Assembly: GCA_024635995.1 (NCBI GenBank)
Contig: JAGXHW010000036.1
Span: 21,326 to 85,325, forward strand
DNA length: 64,000 nucleotides
Direction of reading: 5' to 3'
Origin: Clostridiaceae bacterium
GTDB lineage: Bacteria; Bacillota; Clostridia; Peptostreptococcales; Tindalliaceae
This document shows, piece by piece, positions 1 through 8,700 of the stretch (positions are counted from its first letter, which is position 1; each line of letters begins with the position of its first letter). The notes below the pieces were generated by a model that was given only the letters and a program-made list of their open reading frames with translations, did no database searches and was not told the DNA's origin. The translations under genes were made by a program, and so were the position numbers.

Positions 1-1
1 A

Positions 2-1486
2 AAGTTTAATCGGGAATATACTGACACGGAATACCTGGAAGAGATGAAGGTGATCCGGGACAGTAAAGGAGAGATGAAACTGATTTTGTCTGTTGACCGG
101 TTGGATTATACCAAGGGAATTCCTGACCGGCTAAAAGCATTTGATGCTTTTTTGCAGTTGTACCCTGAATACGTGGGGAAAGTGAGGTTTATTCTGATTG
201 TAGCCCCTTCCAGGGAAAAGGTGGATTCCTATGAAAAACTGAAACGTGATATTGAGGAACTGGTGGGAAACATCAATGGAAAATACAGCACTGTCAATTG
301 GGTGCCTGTCTGGTTTTATTTTAAACCCTTCAGCCAGAAAAGCCTCATTGCTTTCTACCGCAATGCGGATGTGTTGCTGGTTACCCCGTTGAGAGATGGG
401 ATGAACCTGGTAGCGAAAGAATACGCAGCTTCCCGGAGAGACCATGAAGGAATGATTGTCATTAGTGAAACGGCGGGAGCCGCCAGTGAATTGGGAGAAT
501 CGATCCGGGTCAACCCGCGTGATATGGCAGCCATTGCCCGAGGGCTTTACAAGGCTTTGGAAATACCCAGGGAAGAAAAGCACGTTATCAACCAGATCAT
601 TCACCAACGTCTCAGGCGTTACAGTGTGGATATCTGGGCATCAGACTTTTTAACCAGTCTGCAAAACCTTGAAAACACACCTGCCTTTAAAAAAGGTGTC
701 GTTAACATTGACCAGCATGAGGAAACGTTAATCAATGAATACCAGCAGGCAAATAAAAGCATGATCTTACTGGATTATGACGGTACTCTCGTTGGATTTA
801 CTTCCATACCTGATCAGGCAAAGCCAGATCCCTCGCTGAAAAAGTTATTGTCTGATCTTGGAAATGAATCTCAAAACACCCTGGCCATTGTCTCAGGGCG
901 TGACCGACAAACCCTGGAAAAATGGTTGGGAGACCTACCTTTGCACTTAGTGGCTTCTCACGGACTGTGGGTTAAAAAACAAGGCAATGACTGGAAAATG
1001 ACCATGGTGTTGGAGGACCAGTGGAAACCGGCAGTGAACGAGGTGCTACAGCTTTACAGTGACCGCATGGCTGGTTCTTTTATTGAAGAAAAAGACTATT
1101 CCGTCGCCCTGCATTACCGTAAGTGCGACCCGGACCTGGTGGGCGGCAAACTGAGCGAGATCAAGGACGCGCTGCTGACCATGGTGCAGTCCATGAGCCT
1201 GGGGGTTCTGGAAGGCAACAAAGTACTTGAAGTAAAGGATGTGCGTGTGAATAAGGGAATGGCTGTGACAAACCTGATGAAAGAAGGTTCTTATGATTTC
1301 ATCCTGGCGGCAGGTGATGATACAACCGATGAAGATTTATTTGCGGCACTCCCCTCAGAGGCGCATACCATTAAAGTGGGATTCGGCAATACCCGTGCCG
1401 CATACTATGTAAACGACTGGAAGGCCATGCGGTCGTTGTTGCGAAAATTGGAAGGGTCTAATGGCGATGCGGGTGATGACAAGTAG
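2..1486 (+). CDS. Bifunctional trehalose-6-phosphate synthase / phosphatase, 5'-truncated by window edge
   Basis: Makes trehalose-6-phosphate from UDP-glucose and glucose-6-phosphate and then dephosphorylates it to trehalose, a cytoplasmic osmoprotectant. The frame is open from base 2 with no start, so the first part of the GT20 synthase is outside the window. Visible synthase motifs are [12 protein letters not shown] (about residues 24-35) and the donor-site stretch [14 protein letters not shown]. The second domain is a HAD-type trehalose phosphatase opening with [11 protein letters not shown] (about residues 255-265) and carrying [12 protein letters not shown] near the end. The OtsA-OtsB fusion order is as in other bacterial TPS-TPP proteins. 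A stretch near 1115-1225 is noticeably richer in G+C, with codons such as CTG, GAC and AGC, than the rest of the gene. The family call is secure; the missing N-terminus cannot be judged. Confidence 0.95.
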   Translation, partial: KFNREYTDTEYLEEMKVIRDSKGEMKLILSVDRLDYTKGIPDRLKAFDAFLQLYPEYVGKVRFILIVAPSREKVDSYEKLKRDIEELVGNINGKYSTVNWVPVWFYFKPFSQKSLIAFYRNADVLLVTPLRDGMNLVAKEYAASRRDHEGMIVISETAGAASELGESIRVNPRDMAAIARGLYKALEIPREEKHVINQIIHQRLRRYSVDIWASDFLTSLQNLENTPAFKKGVVNIDQHEETLINEYQQANKSMILLDYDGTLVGFTSIPDQAKPDPSLKKLLSDLGNESQNTLAIVSGRDRQTLEKWLGDLPLHLVASHGLWVKKQGNDWKMTMVLEDQWKPAVNEVLQLYSDRMAGSFIEEKDYSVALHYRKCDPDLVGGKLSEIKDALLTMVQSMSLGVLEGNKVLEVKDVRVNKGMAVTNLMKEGSYDFILAAGDDTTDEDLFAALPSEAHTIKVGFGNTRAAYYVNDWKAMRSLLRKLEGSNGDAGDDK

Positions 1487-1627
1487 CAGTTTCTATGTTC
1501 CATCAAGTATCAAAGATTTAACTTCTTCTTCTTTCTTAGTGTAATGAAAACTGTTTGTTAGTACCTAAACAAAAATTTTCCATATGCAAAACTATTATTG
1601 AATTCTGAAGGAAGGTTGTATAAAATT

Positions 1628-2017
1628 ATGTTGTATACGTACCAGCTTCAAACAAAAAAGGAACATTTTCATGACATTACCAAGCAGGTGCAGGACGCTG
1701 TAAAGGAAAGTGGAGTAGAAGAGGGTACCTGCTTGGTGTTTTGCCCCCATACCACCGCCGCCATCACTATTAATGAAAACGCGGACCCGGATGTGGTGTC
1801 AGATTTATTGGTGGGTATTGAGAAAGCGTTTCCTGACAGGCGTGAATTCAGACATTTTGAAGGAAACTCTGCAGCGCATCTGAAAGCCAGCTGTGTGGGA
1901 GCCAGTGAAACGCTGGTGATCAGCCAGGAAAAGCTTTTACTGGGAACCTGGCAGGGCATTTATTTTTGTGAATTTGACGGCCCCCGCAACAGGACTTTTT
2001 ATGTTAAGATAACATAG
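1628..2017 (+). CDS. YjbQ / UPF0047 family protein (secondary thiamine-phosphate synthase-like)
   Basis: A 129-residue single-domain protein of the YjbQ family. Some members have weak thiamine-phosphate synthase activity, but the physiological role is not settled. Family signatures seen are CPHTTAAITINENADPDV (about residues 38-55, with the conserved His), HFEGNSAAHLKAS, and the C-terminal GTWQGIYFCEFDGPR. The ATG at 1628 is chosen because AAGGAAGG lies 12-20 bases upstream; an upstream TTG in the same frame (1598) has no ribosome binding site. It is separated from the trehalose gene by about 140 bases and is probably expressed on its own. Confidence 0.9.
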   Translation: MLYTYQLQTKKEHFHDITKQVQDAVKESGVEEGTCLVFCPHTTAAITINENADPDVVSDLLVGIEKAFPDRREFRHFEGNSAAHLKASCVGASETLVISQEKLLLGTWQGIYFCEFDGPRNRTFYVKIT

Positions 2018-2127
2018 CAACAGGAAGATCCTTCAGCTAATTTTGCTGTTGGGAAATTGATACAAACCAATTTAAATAGGACGTAGGTCCCTCGACAGAA
2101 CGCTTATGTACGTGGTATGCTTACATT

Positions 2128-2220
2128 CATCCGATAATGGCAAACCAGATGAAAATCTGGGACGCAAAGCTACAGGGCCTTCTTTCACATTGAAGTGGCA
2201 GCCAGCTACCGAAGATTACA
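2128..2220 (+). ncRNA. Cyclic-di-GMP-I (GEMM-I) riboswitch aptamer
   Basis: The conserved core is directly readable. GGCAAACC (2139-2146) starts a hairpin CCAGAT-GAAA-ATCTGG capped by a GNRA tetraloop. GGGACGCAAAGC (2159-2170) follows, then GGGCC (2175-2179), a second hairpin TTCTTT/GAAG, and GGCAGCC with CTACCG (2197-2211). Order and spacing match the GEMM-I consensus, including the tetraloop that docks into the second helix. I could not confidently resolve the closing P1 helix, so the 5' boundary is approximate. It lies in the leader of the secreted protein starting at 2318. A short reading frame across this region is not a gene. Confidence 0.9.
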
Positions 2221-2230
2221 TGTGGGTTAT

Positions 2231-2263
2231 GGTCTTCTGCCTGATCGGTGGGAGGCTTTTTTT
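2231..2263 (+). terminator. Expression-platform terminator of the c-di-GMP riboswitch
   Basis: A hairpin of about 10 pairs, with several G-U pairs (GTCTTCTGCC / GGTGGGAGGC, loop TGATC), runs into seven T residues. The 3' arm of the aptamer, CTACCGA (2206-2212), can pair with TCGGTGG (2245-2251), which disrupts this terminator. This suggests ligand-controlled termination. If ligand holds 2206-2212 in the aptamer, the terminator would form (an off switch), but the direction is inferred. Confidence 0.75.
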
Positions 2264-2317
2264 GTTTCAAAATCTTCTCATGTCATTCGGATGAATCAAT
2301 CATAGAGGAGGAATAAG

Positions 2318-3061
2318 ATGAAACGTAAAAAGAATTATGCAGTGGTAACAGTGGTACTATTATTGGTTATGATGTTGAGCATTACAGGATTTGCAGAAGA
2401 CCTTACTGTAGAAGTTATTGATGGCACAGAAGAAGTGACAGAAGAAATCACTGAGGAAGGCGTGACTGCAACCATCGTCGTGGATGGTGAAGAGGAAATT
2501 GTATTAACGGTTGACGCTGAGGGAAAGATTATCTCTGCCGACTATGCGAAAGACCTGAATGAAGAGGAAGACACAGAGGAAGATAATCCGCTGGCTGACC
2601 TGGTGGACAAAACCTTGTTAGAGGGCCTTGAGGCTCTCAATGACACTGAAGAATCAATGGCTTATTCAGTTACCATTTATTCAGATGACAATGAACTGAT
2701 TGATTGGCTGGAACAATTGCTGGAAGAGAAATTTGGTGAATGGATTGAAATTGATTCCATTAAATTGGTCGATTTAGACAACCCCAATGCGTTGCGTTTT
2801 ATGATGGCTCAGGAATTGGGCATCACACCTGGCAAAATGAATTTGCTGGAAAAATTGGGTAAAGGCTATGGAGAAGATGCACTGATTTACTACGCAGCAT
2901 GGGCTGAGAAATCGGTTAAAGAAATAATGGCTGCTGTTAAGGAAGAGCGAAAAGGAAGCGAAGAAGTTACCGCTTCAATCACAGAAGAAACACAGACCGA
3001 AAACAGCAACAAGCCTGTGAAAGCCCCCAAAACCAATAATGGCAAGGGTAATAAGAAATAA
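2318..3061 (+). CDS. Secreted acidic protein with RsgI-like extracellular motifs, under c-di-GMP riboswitch
   Basis: A 247-residue exported protein of unknown function. Residues 1-26 form a typical signal peptide (KRKK, hydrophobic core, then FAE), with no lipobox. The mature part is strongly acidic with many Glu/Thr residues. Two stretches recall the extracellular part of clostridial RsgI-type anti-sigma proteins: EIVLTVDAEGKIISADY (about residues 66-82) and ELGITPGKMNLLEKLGK (about residues 166-182). The N-terminal anti-sigma domain and transmembrane helix of RsgI are absent. The tail (about residues 215-247) is Lys/Asn/Thr-rich and may be disordered or wall-associated. AGGAGG precedes the ATG. 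The gene is monocistronic between a riboswitch and a strong terminator, so its output probably follows the cell's c-di-GMP level, as for adhesion or matrix proteins. The RsgI resemblance is by eye. Confidence 0.8.
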   Translation: MKRKKNYAVVTVVLLLVMMLSITGFAEDLTVEVIDGTEEVTEEITEEGVTATIVVDGEEEIVLTVDAEGKIISADYAKDLNEEEDTEEDNPLADLVDKTLLEGLEALNDTEESMAYSVTIYSDDNELIDWLEQLLEEKFGEWIEIDSIKLVDLDNPNALRFMMAQELGITPGKMNLLEKLGKGYGEDALIYYAAWAEKSVKEIMAAVKEERKGSEEVTASITEETQTENSNKPVKAPKTNNGKGNKK

Positions 3062-3083
3062 AATGATATAAATCTTGTAATGT

Positions 3084-3124
3084 AAGAGCCTATCATGGAA
3101 TTGATGATGATAGGCTCTTTTTTT
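3084..3124 (+). terminator. Rho-independent terminator after riboswitch-controlled gene
   Basis: A perfect 13-base-pair stem (AAGAGCCTATCAT / ATGATAGGCTCTT) is followed by a run of T residues. Confidence 0.92.
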
Positions 3125-3278
3125 GTACTGTTGAATATTTTAAGTGTGTTATCCATAGCATAGGGTAATAACAAAATGAAGCAAACTGTGTTGAATTATT
3201 AGCAGGTACTATATAATTACAAATGTTTGGGAATGTGCTTCCTTATGATATTCCAGTGAAAAGTCTTTATTGAAGTGA

Positions 3279-3306
3279 TTGCAATGTAAAGACTTCATGA
3301 TAAAAT
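3279..3306 (+). promoter_or_regulatory. Putative sigma-A promoter for the AI-2E-family permease
   Basis: TTGCAA, a 16-base spacer and TAAAAT lie about 95 bases before the start codon. AAGTCTTT and AAAGACTT (8-base inverted arms, about 3261-3294) flank the -35 and may be an operator. The rest of 3125-3400 shows nothing recognisable. Confidence 0.45.
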
Positions 3307-3400
3307 GGTATTGTAGTGTTGATGAAGGGTATTTATACAACTTAATGACCTATTGCAGTGGATTAAGATAATTCTTCAACATAGGAGGATGAATATAATT

Positions 3401-4483
3401 ATGGTCTACCAGAATAAATATTTCAAATTAACAGTGTGGGCTTTGTTGATTGCCTTATTCCTTTACCTGCTTAGCCAACTAACCTTTATTCTCAATCCTA
3501 TCGGTAAAATCGTAACAATTGTTTTATTGCCCATTATAATCGCCAGTCTTTTTTACTATTTACTTAGACCCGTGGTGAGGTATTTAGTTAGTAAGAAGGT
3601 AAATAAAACTGTTGCTTCTTTGGGCGTCTTGTTGGTGCTGGCCGGATTGATTGTGGTTTTGGTAATCTACGCTGGGGGTACCATTCAAGCAGAATTTAGC
3701 AGCTTTTATGATACACTTCTGGAATATGTGCAGCAGGCACAGGAAAAAGCAAATGAGTTGATGGAGCAAGATGAATTCTGGATTTTTTCGATGGAAGACA
3801 TGGAAACCCGTCTAACAAATTCAGCTGAAATGGTTTTTGGGGTATTGGGTGAGAATCTGTTTGGTTGGATTGGCAATATTACTACCTTCACTACCATTTT
3901 AATTTTAATCCCGGTTGTTGTCTTCTTTTTGCTTAAAGATGAAAAACACTTTTATGATAAAACCATTGCACTCATATCTCCAGAGAATCAGATCAGAACG
4001 ATTGCAATGTTAAAAGAGATGGACAATGCGTTGTCCATGTATTTCGTGGGACAATTGATTGTGGCTTTCGTTTTAGGTGTACTCACGTATGTGGGTTACC
4101 TGATTATTGGGTTGCCCAACGCCTTGTTCCTTGCCACATTTTCTATGTTTACGTCGATCATACCCTTTCTGGGACCATTGCTTGGTATTTTACCAGCCAT
4201 TTTTATTGGCTGGACAGTGGACATGTTCATGGTGGTGAAAGTCATCATTGTGCTTGCCGTTACGCAGCAGTTGGAAGGAAACGTGGTCAGACCGCAAATT
4301 ATGGGCAATCGTTTGGAAATTCATCCAATAGTGATTATCTTTCTCGTCATCATCGCCATTACATTGTATGGTTTTATAGGAGCATTTTTTGCCATACCGT
4401 TCTACGCCATCTTGAGGATTTTTGTTAGGAATATTCTGCGAAATAGAAAGCAGAAGGATAGCAGTTCTTCCGAAATATCATAG
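3401..4483 (+). CDS. AI-2E family transporter (UPF0118/PerM-type membrane protein)
   Basis: A 360-residue integral membrane protein of the AI-2E/PerM exporter family. Members have been linked to export of autoinducer-2, Na+/H+ exchange or other small molecules, so the substrate here is unknown. Hydrophobic segments lie near residues 10-45 and 60-85; a long soluble region of about 90 residues follows (FSSFYDTLLEYVQQAQEK onward), and then about five more segments. Conserved signatures seen are PNALFLATFSMFTSIIPFLG and QQLEGNVVRPQIMGNRLEIHP. The ATG at 3401 is 12 bases after AGGAGG (3383-3388); ATG 3389 abuts the ribosome binding site and is unlikely. Confidence 0.88.
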   Translation: MVYQNKYFKLTVWALLIALFLYLLSQLTFILNPIGKIVTIVLLPIIIASLFYYLLRPVVRYLVSKKVNKTVASLGVLLVLAGLIVVLVIYAGGTIQAEFSSFYDTLLEYVQQAQEKANELMEQDEFWIFSMEDMETRLTNSAEMVFGVLGENLFGWIGNITTFTTILILIPVVVFFLLKDEKHFYDKTIALISPENQIRTIAMLKEMDNALSMYFVGQLIVAFVLGVLTYVGYLIIGLPNALFLATFSMFTSIIPFLGPLLGILPAIFIGWTVDMFMVVKVIIVLAVTQQLEGNVVRPQIMGNRLEIHPIVIIFLVIIAITLYGFIGAFFAIPFYAILRIFVRNILRNRKQKDSSSSEIS

Positions 4484-4497
4484 GAGCTATCATTGAC

Positions 4498-4536
4498 GTC
4501 TCCTCTTACAAAGGGTAAAGGGGAGGCTATTTTTTT
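4498..4536 (+). terminator. Rho-independent terminator
   Basis: A 10-pair stem (GTCTCCTCTT / AAGGGGAGGC, two G-U pairs) is followed by ATTTTTTT, between the permease and the dipeptidase. Confidence 0.85.
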
Positions 4537-4559
4537 AACATAAATACGGAGGTTAAGTC

Positions 4560-6011
4560 ATGAAAAGAATGATGTTGCACCAGGGTTTGTTATGGATGGC
4601 AATGGTGTGCGTACTGACCATAGGCATGGTGCCAGTATGGGCAGCCACCAAAAATCTGTCGACAGAAGAGATTCATTTTAATGCCATTGTGGTGGATACC
4701 CATAACGACACCATGATGAAAGTCATCGATGAGGTTTCCTGGCTACCACTCGTAGACCTTGGTGGAAGCATACCTGCTGACTTTCAACTGGATTTACAGA
4801 AAGCAGGTAAAGGTGGACTCGATGTGGCTTTTTATGCTGCTTACACCGACTACCGGGTTGATGCGCTCCATACTTCAGCCAGAACCAACAGCCGGTCACT
4901 GGCACTGATCAACGCCTTGTACTGGAATGTGGGTCAAAATGACAGCATGGTGTTGGCTAACACTCTCCGGGACATTGAAATGGGAGTGGAAGAGGGTAAA
5001 CATGTGTCAATAGCATCACTTGAAGGGATGTACCAGTTTGGTACCAGCAATGCCATCGAACTGCTTCTCCAATATTATGACCTGGGAATCCGATCGGCGG
5101 GCATCGTCTGGAACAACCCCAACTCTTTAGGATCAGGTACAAATGTGGCTAACAACGTACCGGATGCCGGTTTGACGGAGATTGGCAAAGAAGTGATCCG
5201 TGAGATGAACCAGATGGGCATCATTGTTGATGTGTCACATATGAATGAAGCTACCTATTTCGATACCATGGCCATTGTACAAGCCCCGGTGATGGCTTCG
5301 CATTCCGGTGTGGATGGCGTGCGGCCACATGTGAGAAATCTTTCCGATGAACAACTGCTGGCATTAAAAGATAACGGCGGCGTGACACAAATCAACTTTT
5401 GGAGTACCGCTGTGGCTAATATAGGCCAAGAGGCGAATATTGTAAGGTTGGCCGACCACGTTGATTATGTGGTGCAGCTTATTGGGGTTGGTCATGTGGG
5501 CCTGGGTTCCGATTTTGATGGTGCCCCCATGCCGGTGGATCTGCCGGATGCATCTTACCTGCCTAAACTGACTGAAGAGCTGGTGAACAGGGGTTACTCT
5601 CAGGAAGATCTGGGAAAAATTTTGGGTGGCAACGCCCTGCGAGTGTTAAAAGAGGTGGAATTTTTTGCAGAGAAGCCTGTTGAATCTATTGCAAGAGGTT
5701 TCGGATTCTCCATCATGTCTGACCTGGTGATGGGGCAAATGATCAGTGACACAAAACCCCTATTGACTGCAAGGGTGATTGGACATAGCGGTGGCTTTAT
5801 TGAACCGGCAGATTTTAAAGTGATTGTTGATGGAGTCGTTTATGAATCGGATTTTGAAGCATCCTCTGGTGTTTTGTCCCTGCAGATGCCCACAGAGCTT
5901 CTGGGGCAGGGAGTAATTCCGGATAGCGGAAACTTCCATGTGGTGACCTTTGAAGGCAGTAATCGGTATGGGGCATTTGACAGGAAAACGGTGATTTTCT
6001 ATATACGTTAA
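4560..6011 (+). CDS. Exported membrane-dipeptidase-family (M19) peptidase
   Basis: Hydrolyses dipeptides, including in this family L-D and some D-containing dipeptides, using a binuclear zinc centre. Residues 1-29 are a signal peptide ending near VWAA, so the enzyme should act outside the membrane. Zinc-site motifs seen are DTHNDT (about residues 46-51), SLEGMYQ with the bridging Glu (about 145), DVSHMNE (about 225), ASHSG (about 246) and GLGSDFDG (about 318). The peptidase domain ends near residue 370 (GKILGGNALRVLKEV), and about 110 further residues form a beta-rich extension absent from minimal M19 enzymes. AGGAGG-like CGGAGG sits before the ATG. A short copy of its last codons is found at 14377-14406. 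Confidence 0.9.
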   Translation: MKRMMLHQGLLWMAMVCVLTIGMVPVWAATKNLSTEEIHFNAIVVDTHNDTMMKVIDEVSWLPLVDLGGSIPADFQLDLQKAGKGGLDVAFYAAYTDYRVDALHTSARTNSRSLALINALYWNVGQNDSMVLANTLRDIEMGVEEGKHVSIASLEGMYQFGTSNAIELLLQYYDLGIRSAGIVWNNPNSLGSGTNVANNVPDAGLTEIGKEVIREMNQMGIIVDVSHMNEATYFDTMAIVQAPVMASHSGVDGVRPHVRNLSDEQLLALKDNGGVTQINFWSTAVANIGQEANIVRLADHVDYVVQLIGVGHVGLGSDFDGAPMPVDLPDASYLPKLTEELVNRGYSQEDLGKILGGNALRVLKEVEFFAEKPVESIARGFGFSIMSDLVMGQMISDTKPLLTARVIGHSGGFIEPADFKVIVDGVVYESDFEASSGVLSLQMPTELLGQGVIPDSGNFHVVTFEGSNRYGAFDRKTVIFYIR

Positions 6012-6049
6012 AACCGACCACTTCCTTATCAGAAGCGGTCGGTTTTTTC
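6012..6049 (+). terminator. Rho-independent terminator after dipeptidase
   Basis: A 13-position stem with one mismatch (AACCGACCACTTC / GAAGCGGTCGGTT) is followed by TTTTTT. It may also act on the leftward gene ending at 6112. Confidence 0.92.
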
Positions 6050-6111
6050 AATTTATGTCTTTGGGTTTGAACAGAATCTTCTTTTTTTCGGTTGGTATAT
6101 GGTCAACTTCC

Positions 6112-8616
6112 TTAGATGAACAGGTTGACGTCAGATTCTTCTGCGGCACCCAGGTAGCTAGCAACGCCCCCGAATTCGATGCCATCGATCAGCTCTTCCT
6201 CCGTGATCCCCATCAGGTCCATGCTCATGTTGCAGGCGATCATCTTGACGCCGTTGTCGAGAGCCATCTGTAGCAATGTTTCCACCTGATCGACATTATT
6301 GTCCTTCATGATCTTTCGGATCAACTTGGCGCCCACACCCATGAAGTTCATGCGGCTAAGACCCAATTTCCCAGTGCCGCGGGGCATCATGGCTGCAAAA
6401 GCCTTTTGGATAAAGGATTTCTTAACATTGATTTTCTCAGGACGTCTCAGGATGTTCAAGCCCCAGAAAGTGTAGAACATGGTGACTTCTCGACCCATGC
6501 TGACGGCACCGTTGGCGATGATCAGCGAAGCGATGGCCTTGTCCAGTTCACCGCTGAAGACCACCATCGTCTTGTTCATCTTGGCTGGTGTCATAGCACC
6601 ACCCTTAGTAGGGGCTGGTTTCTTCGTTCCCTTCACAAGACGGGCGACGAATTCCCGCTCCTTCTTGCCGGCCTCCAGAAGTGTATTGTCTGTGCGCTTA
6701 CACCAGGTATCGATATCTCGAACAAATCCAGGATCCGTGGCGCGCACTTCAAGTACATCCCCGTCCTTCATTTCTTTGATGCTCTTCGAGACCTGCATGA
6801 TGGGGCCGGGGCACGAGAGACCGCAGGCATTCAATTTAATGACTTCGACGTTATCCTCGCTAAAATGTGATGGTTCCGGCTCCTCGACATCTCCAGATTC
6901 CGAGTAATTGAGAGCGGGTGAGGAGGTGACACCGCCACACTTCGCCCCATCCTCCTGACAGTAGACGCTGGAGTACGTTGAATATCCACCGGCCAGATTT
7001 TTTGCCTTGAAACCATTCTGCATGAGAATTCTCGTGGCGATATAGCCCCGGACACCAATGGCACAGTAGACGACGTAGGTCTTGCTTTTGTCCAGCTCAT
7101 CAAAGCGTTTGCGTAATTCACCAACAGGAATGTTAATGGAGCCTTCGATGTATCCCAGATCCCGCTCCTGGGGTTCACCGATATCCAGCACCACTGTGTT
7201 TTCATCCAGGTCATCCATCTGGTCCCAATTAACCGTCTCCACGGTACCGTCAAGCATATTTTCGCCGACAAATCCTGCCATATTGACGGGGTCTTTTGCG
7301 GAAGAGTAAGGAGGCGCATAGGCCAACTCCAGCTCTTTCAAATCGTAAACTGTGGCACCTAACCGCATGGCCGTGGCGATGACATCAAGCCGCTTGTCGA
7401 CGCCTTCATACCCAACGACCTGGGCACCCAGGACCTTGCCTTCAGGTTTCGTGAAAATCACCTTCATGGTCATGGGAATAGCACCGGGGTAATAGCCAGC
7501 ATTTGACTTGGAGTGCGTCATGGATACCAAATAATCTTCGCCGTAGACCTTACCCTGCTTTTTAAGCATCTTTTCATTGATACCCGTTGAAGCCACCGTC
7601 AGATCGAAGACTTTTGCGATGGATGTTCCCTGAGTTCCTTTATAAACTTCTTTATCGCCATATGTCAAGTTGTTGGCACAGATCCGACCCTGCTTGTTCG
7701 CTGGCCCAGCCAAAGGAATCATTGTTTTTCCGCCGTTTACATAGTCAATGATCTCAGCAGCATCACCGATGGCATATACACCCTCCGCGTTCGTGCGGAG
7801 ATATTCATCCACAATGATGCCGCCTCGTTGATTCAACGCAATGCCAGAGTCCTTCAGGAAGGCCGTCTGTGGTCGTACGCCGATGGAAAGCATTACCATG
7901 TCCGCTTCCACCTTCGTTCCACTCTGGAGTTCAACGGTGGTTGTTTCACCTTCTGTCACAAATTGTTTGACGCCATCGCCCAGGTGCAGTTTTACACCAT
8001 GGGTGCGCAGGTGCTGGTGTACTTGTTGGGCCATTTCGAAATCGATGGGTGCCATGACCTGATCCAACATTTCCACTAGGGATACCTCAATACCCAGATC
8101 AGCCAGATTCTCGGCCATCTCGATACCGATAAAGCCGCCACCGATGACCACGGCACGCTTCGGTTTCTTTTCATCCACAAAAGATTTGATCTTATCTGTA
8201 TCCGGAATCGTCCAGAGTGTGAAGATGTTTCCCTCATCAATACCGGGGATTGGCGGACGAAGTGGTTCAGAACCTGGTGAAAGCACCAGTTGGTCATAGG
8301 TTTCTTCGTAGGTTTCTCCCGTAGCATGGTTTTTCACCACAACTGTCTTATTCTTGTCCTCCACCTTCAACACTTCGCTCTGTACACGTACTTCTATGTT
8401 GAAACGCGCGTTGAAGTTTTCTGGTGATTGGACGAGCAGTGCCTCTCGTTGTTCAATGACACCACCGATGTAATAGGGTAGACCACAGTTGGCAAAAGAA
8501 ATGTACTCACCCTTCTCGAACAGGATGATCTCGGCCGATTCATCGACCCGTCGGAGTCTCGCCGCAGTACTTGCGCCACCAGCGACACCACCGACAATCA
8601 GGATTTTTTTGGACAT
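6112..8616 (-). CDS. Multidomain CoA-disulfide reductase-like flavoprotein with rhodanese, TusA and DsrE domains
   Basis: A cytoplasmic sulfur-handling enzyme of about 834 residues with four domains in order. (1) A pyridine-nucleotide-disulfide oxidoreductase of the CoA-disulfide/NADH oxidase-polysulfide reductase class: FAD motif GGVAGGAS (residues 9-16), single redox Cys44 in FANCGLPYY, NAD(P) motif GGGFIGIEMAE, dimerisation domain to about 450. (2) A rhodanese domain at about 470-555 with active-site Cys in VYCAIGVRG (about 518). (3) A TusA/SirA sulfur-carrier domain with CGLSCPGP (about 597-604). (4) A DsrE/DsrF-like domain to the end. Similar fusions are thought to reduce CoA persulfides or polysulfides. 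The start at 8616 is preceded by AGGAGG; an ATG five codons earlier lies on that site. The gene is richer in G+C than its neighbours, which may mean transfer. Confidence 0.92.
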   Translation of the reverse strand: MSKKILIVGGVAGGASTAARLRRVDESAEIILFEKGEYISFANCGLPYYIGGVIEQREALLVQSPENFNARFNIEVRVQSEVLKVEDKNKTVVVKNHATGETYEETYDQLVLSPGSEPLRPPIPGIDEGNIFTLWTIPDTDKIKSFVDEKKPKRAVVIGGGFIGIEMAENLADLGIEVSLVEMLDQVMAPIDFEMAQQVHQHLRTHGVKLHLGDGVKQFVTEGETTTVELQSGTKVEADMVMLSIGVRPQTAFLKDSGIALNQRGGIIVDEYLRTNAEGVYAIGDAAEIIDYVNGGKTMIPLAGPANKQGRICANNLTYGDKEVYKGTQGTSIAKVFDLTVASTGINEKMLKKQGKVYGEDYLVSMTHSKSNAGYYPGAIPMTMKVIFTKPEGKVLGAQVVGYEGVDKRLDVIATAMRLGATVYDLKELELAYAPPYSSAKDPVNMAGFVGENMLDGTVETVNWDQMDDLDENTVVLDIGEPQERDLGYIEGSINIPVGELRKRFDELDKSKTYVVYCAIGVRGYIATRILMQNGFKAKNLAGGYSTYSSVYCQEDGAKCGGVTSSPALNYSESGDVEEPEPSHFSEDNVEVIKLNACGLSCPGPIMQVSKSIKEMKDGDVLEVRATDPGFVRDIDTWCKRTDNTLLEAGKKEREFVARLVKGTKKPAPTKGGAMTPAKMNKTMVVFSGELDKAIASLIIANGAVSMGREVTMFYTFWGLNILRRPEKINVKKSFIQKAFAAMMPRGTGKLGLSRMNFMGVGAKLIRKIMKDNNVDQVETLLQMALDNGVKMIACNMSMDLMGITEEELIDGIEFGGVASYLGAAEESDVNLFI

Positions 8617-8673
8617 GTTGGACCTCCTCATAAATCAGGTATATAGTTTGTTAAAGAATAGATTAAAATACGC

Positions 8674-8692
8674 ACCCCTCTCCTGGGGGGTA
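8674..8692 (-). promoter_or_regulatory. GC-rich palindrome at the transcription start: candidate CsoR/CstR-type operator
   Basis: ACCCCT-CTCCT-GGGGGGT is a G/C inverted repeat in an AT-rich leader, lying just downstream of the -10 of the leftward promoter. Its form resembles operators of the CsoR family, whose CstR branch senses persulfides and controls CoA-disulfide reductase/rhodanese genes. No CsoR-family gene is visible in this window, so the regulator identity is inference. Confidence 0.5.
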
Positions 8693-8700
8693 GCCATTTT

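Noticed and set aside
131..607. Minus-strand ORF of 158 codons opposite the trehalose synthase
   Set aside because: Shadow of the plus-strand gene; no start signals and no motif.
2106..2294. Open reading frame of 62 codons across the riboswitch
   Set aside because: It is the aptamer and terminator read as protein; no ribosome binding site and no family resemblance.
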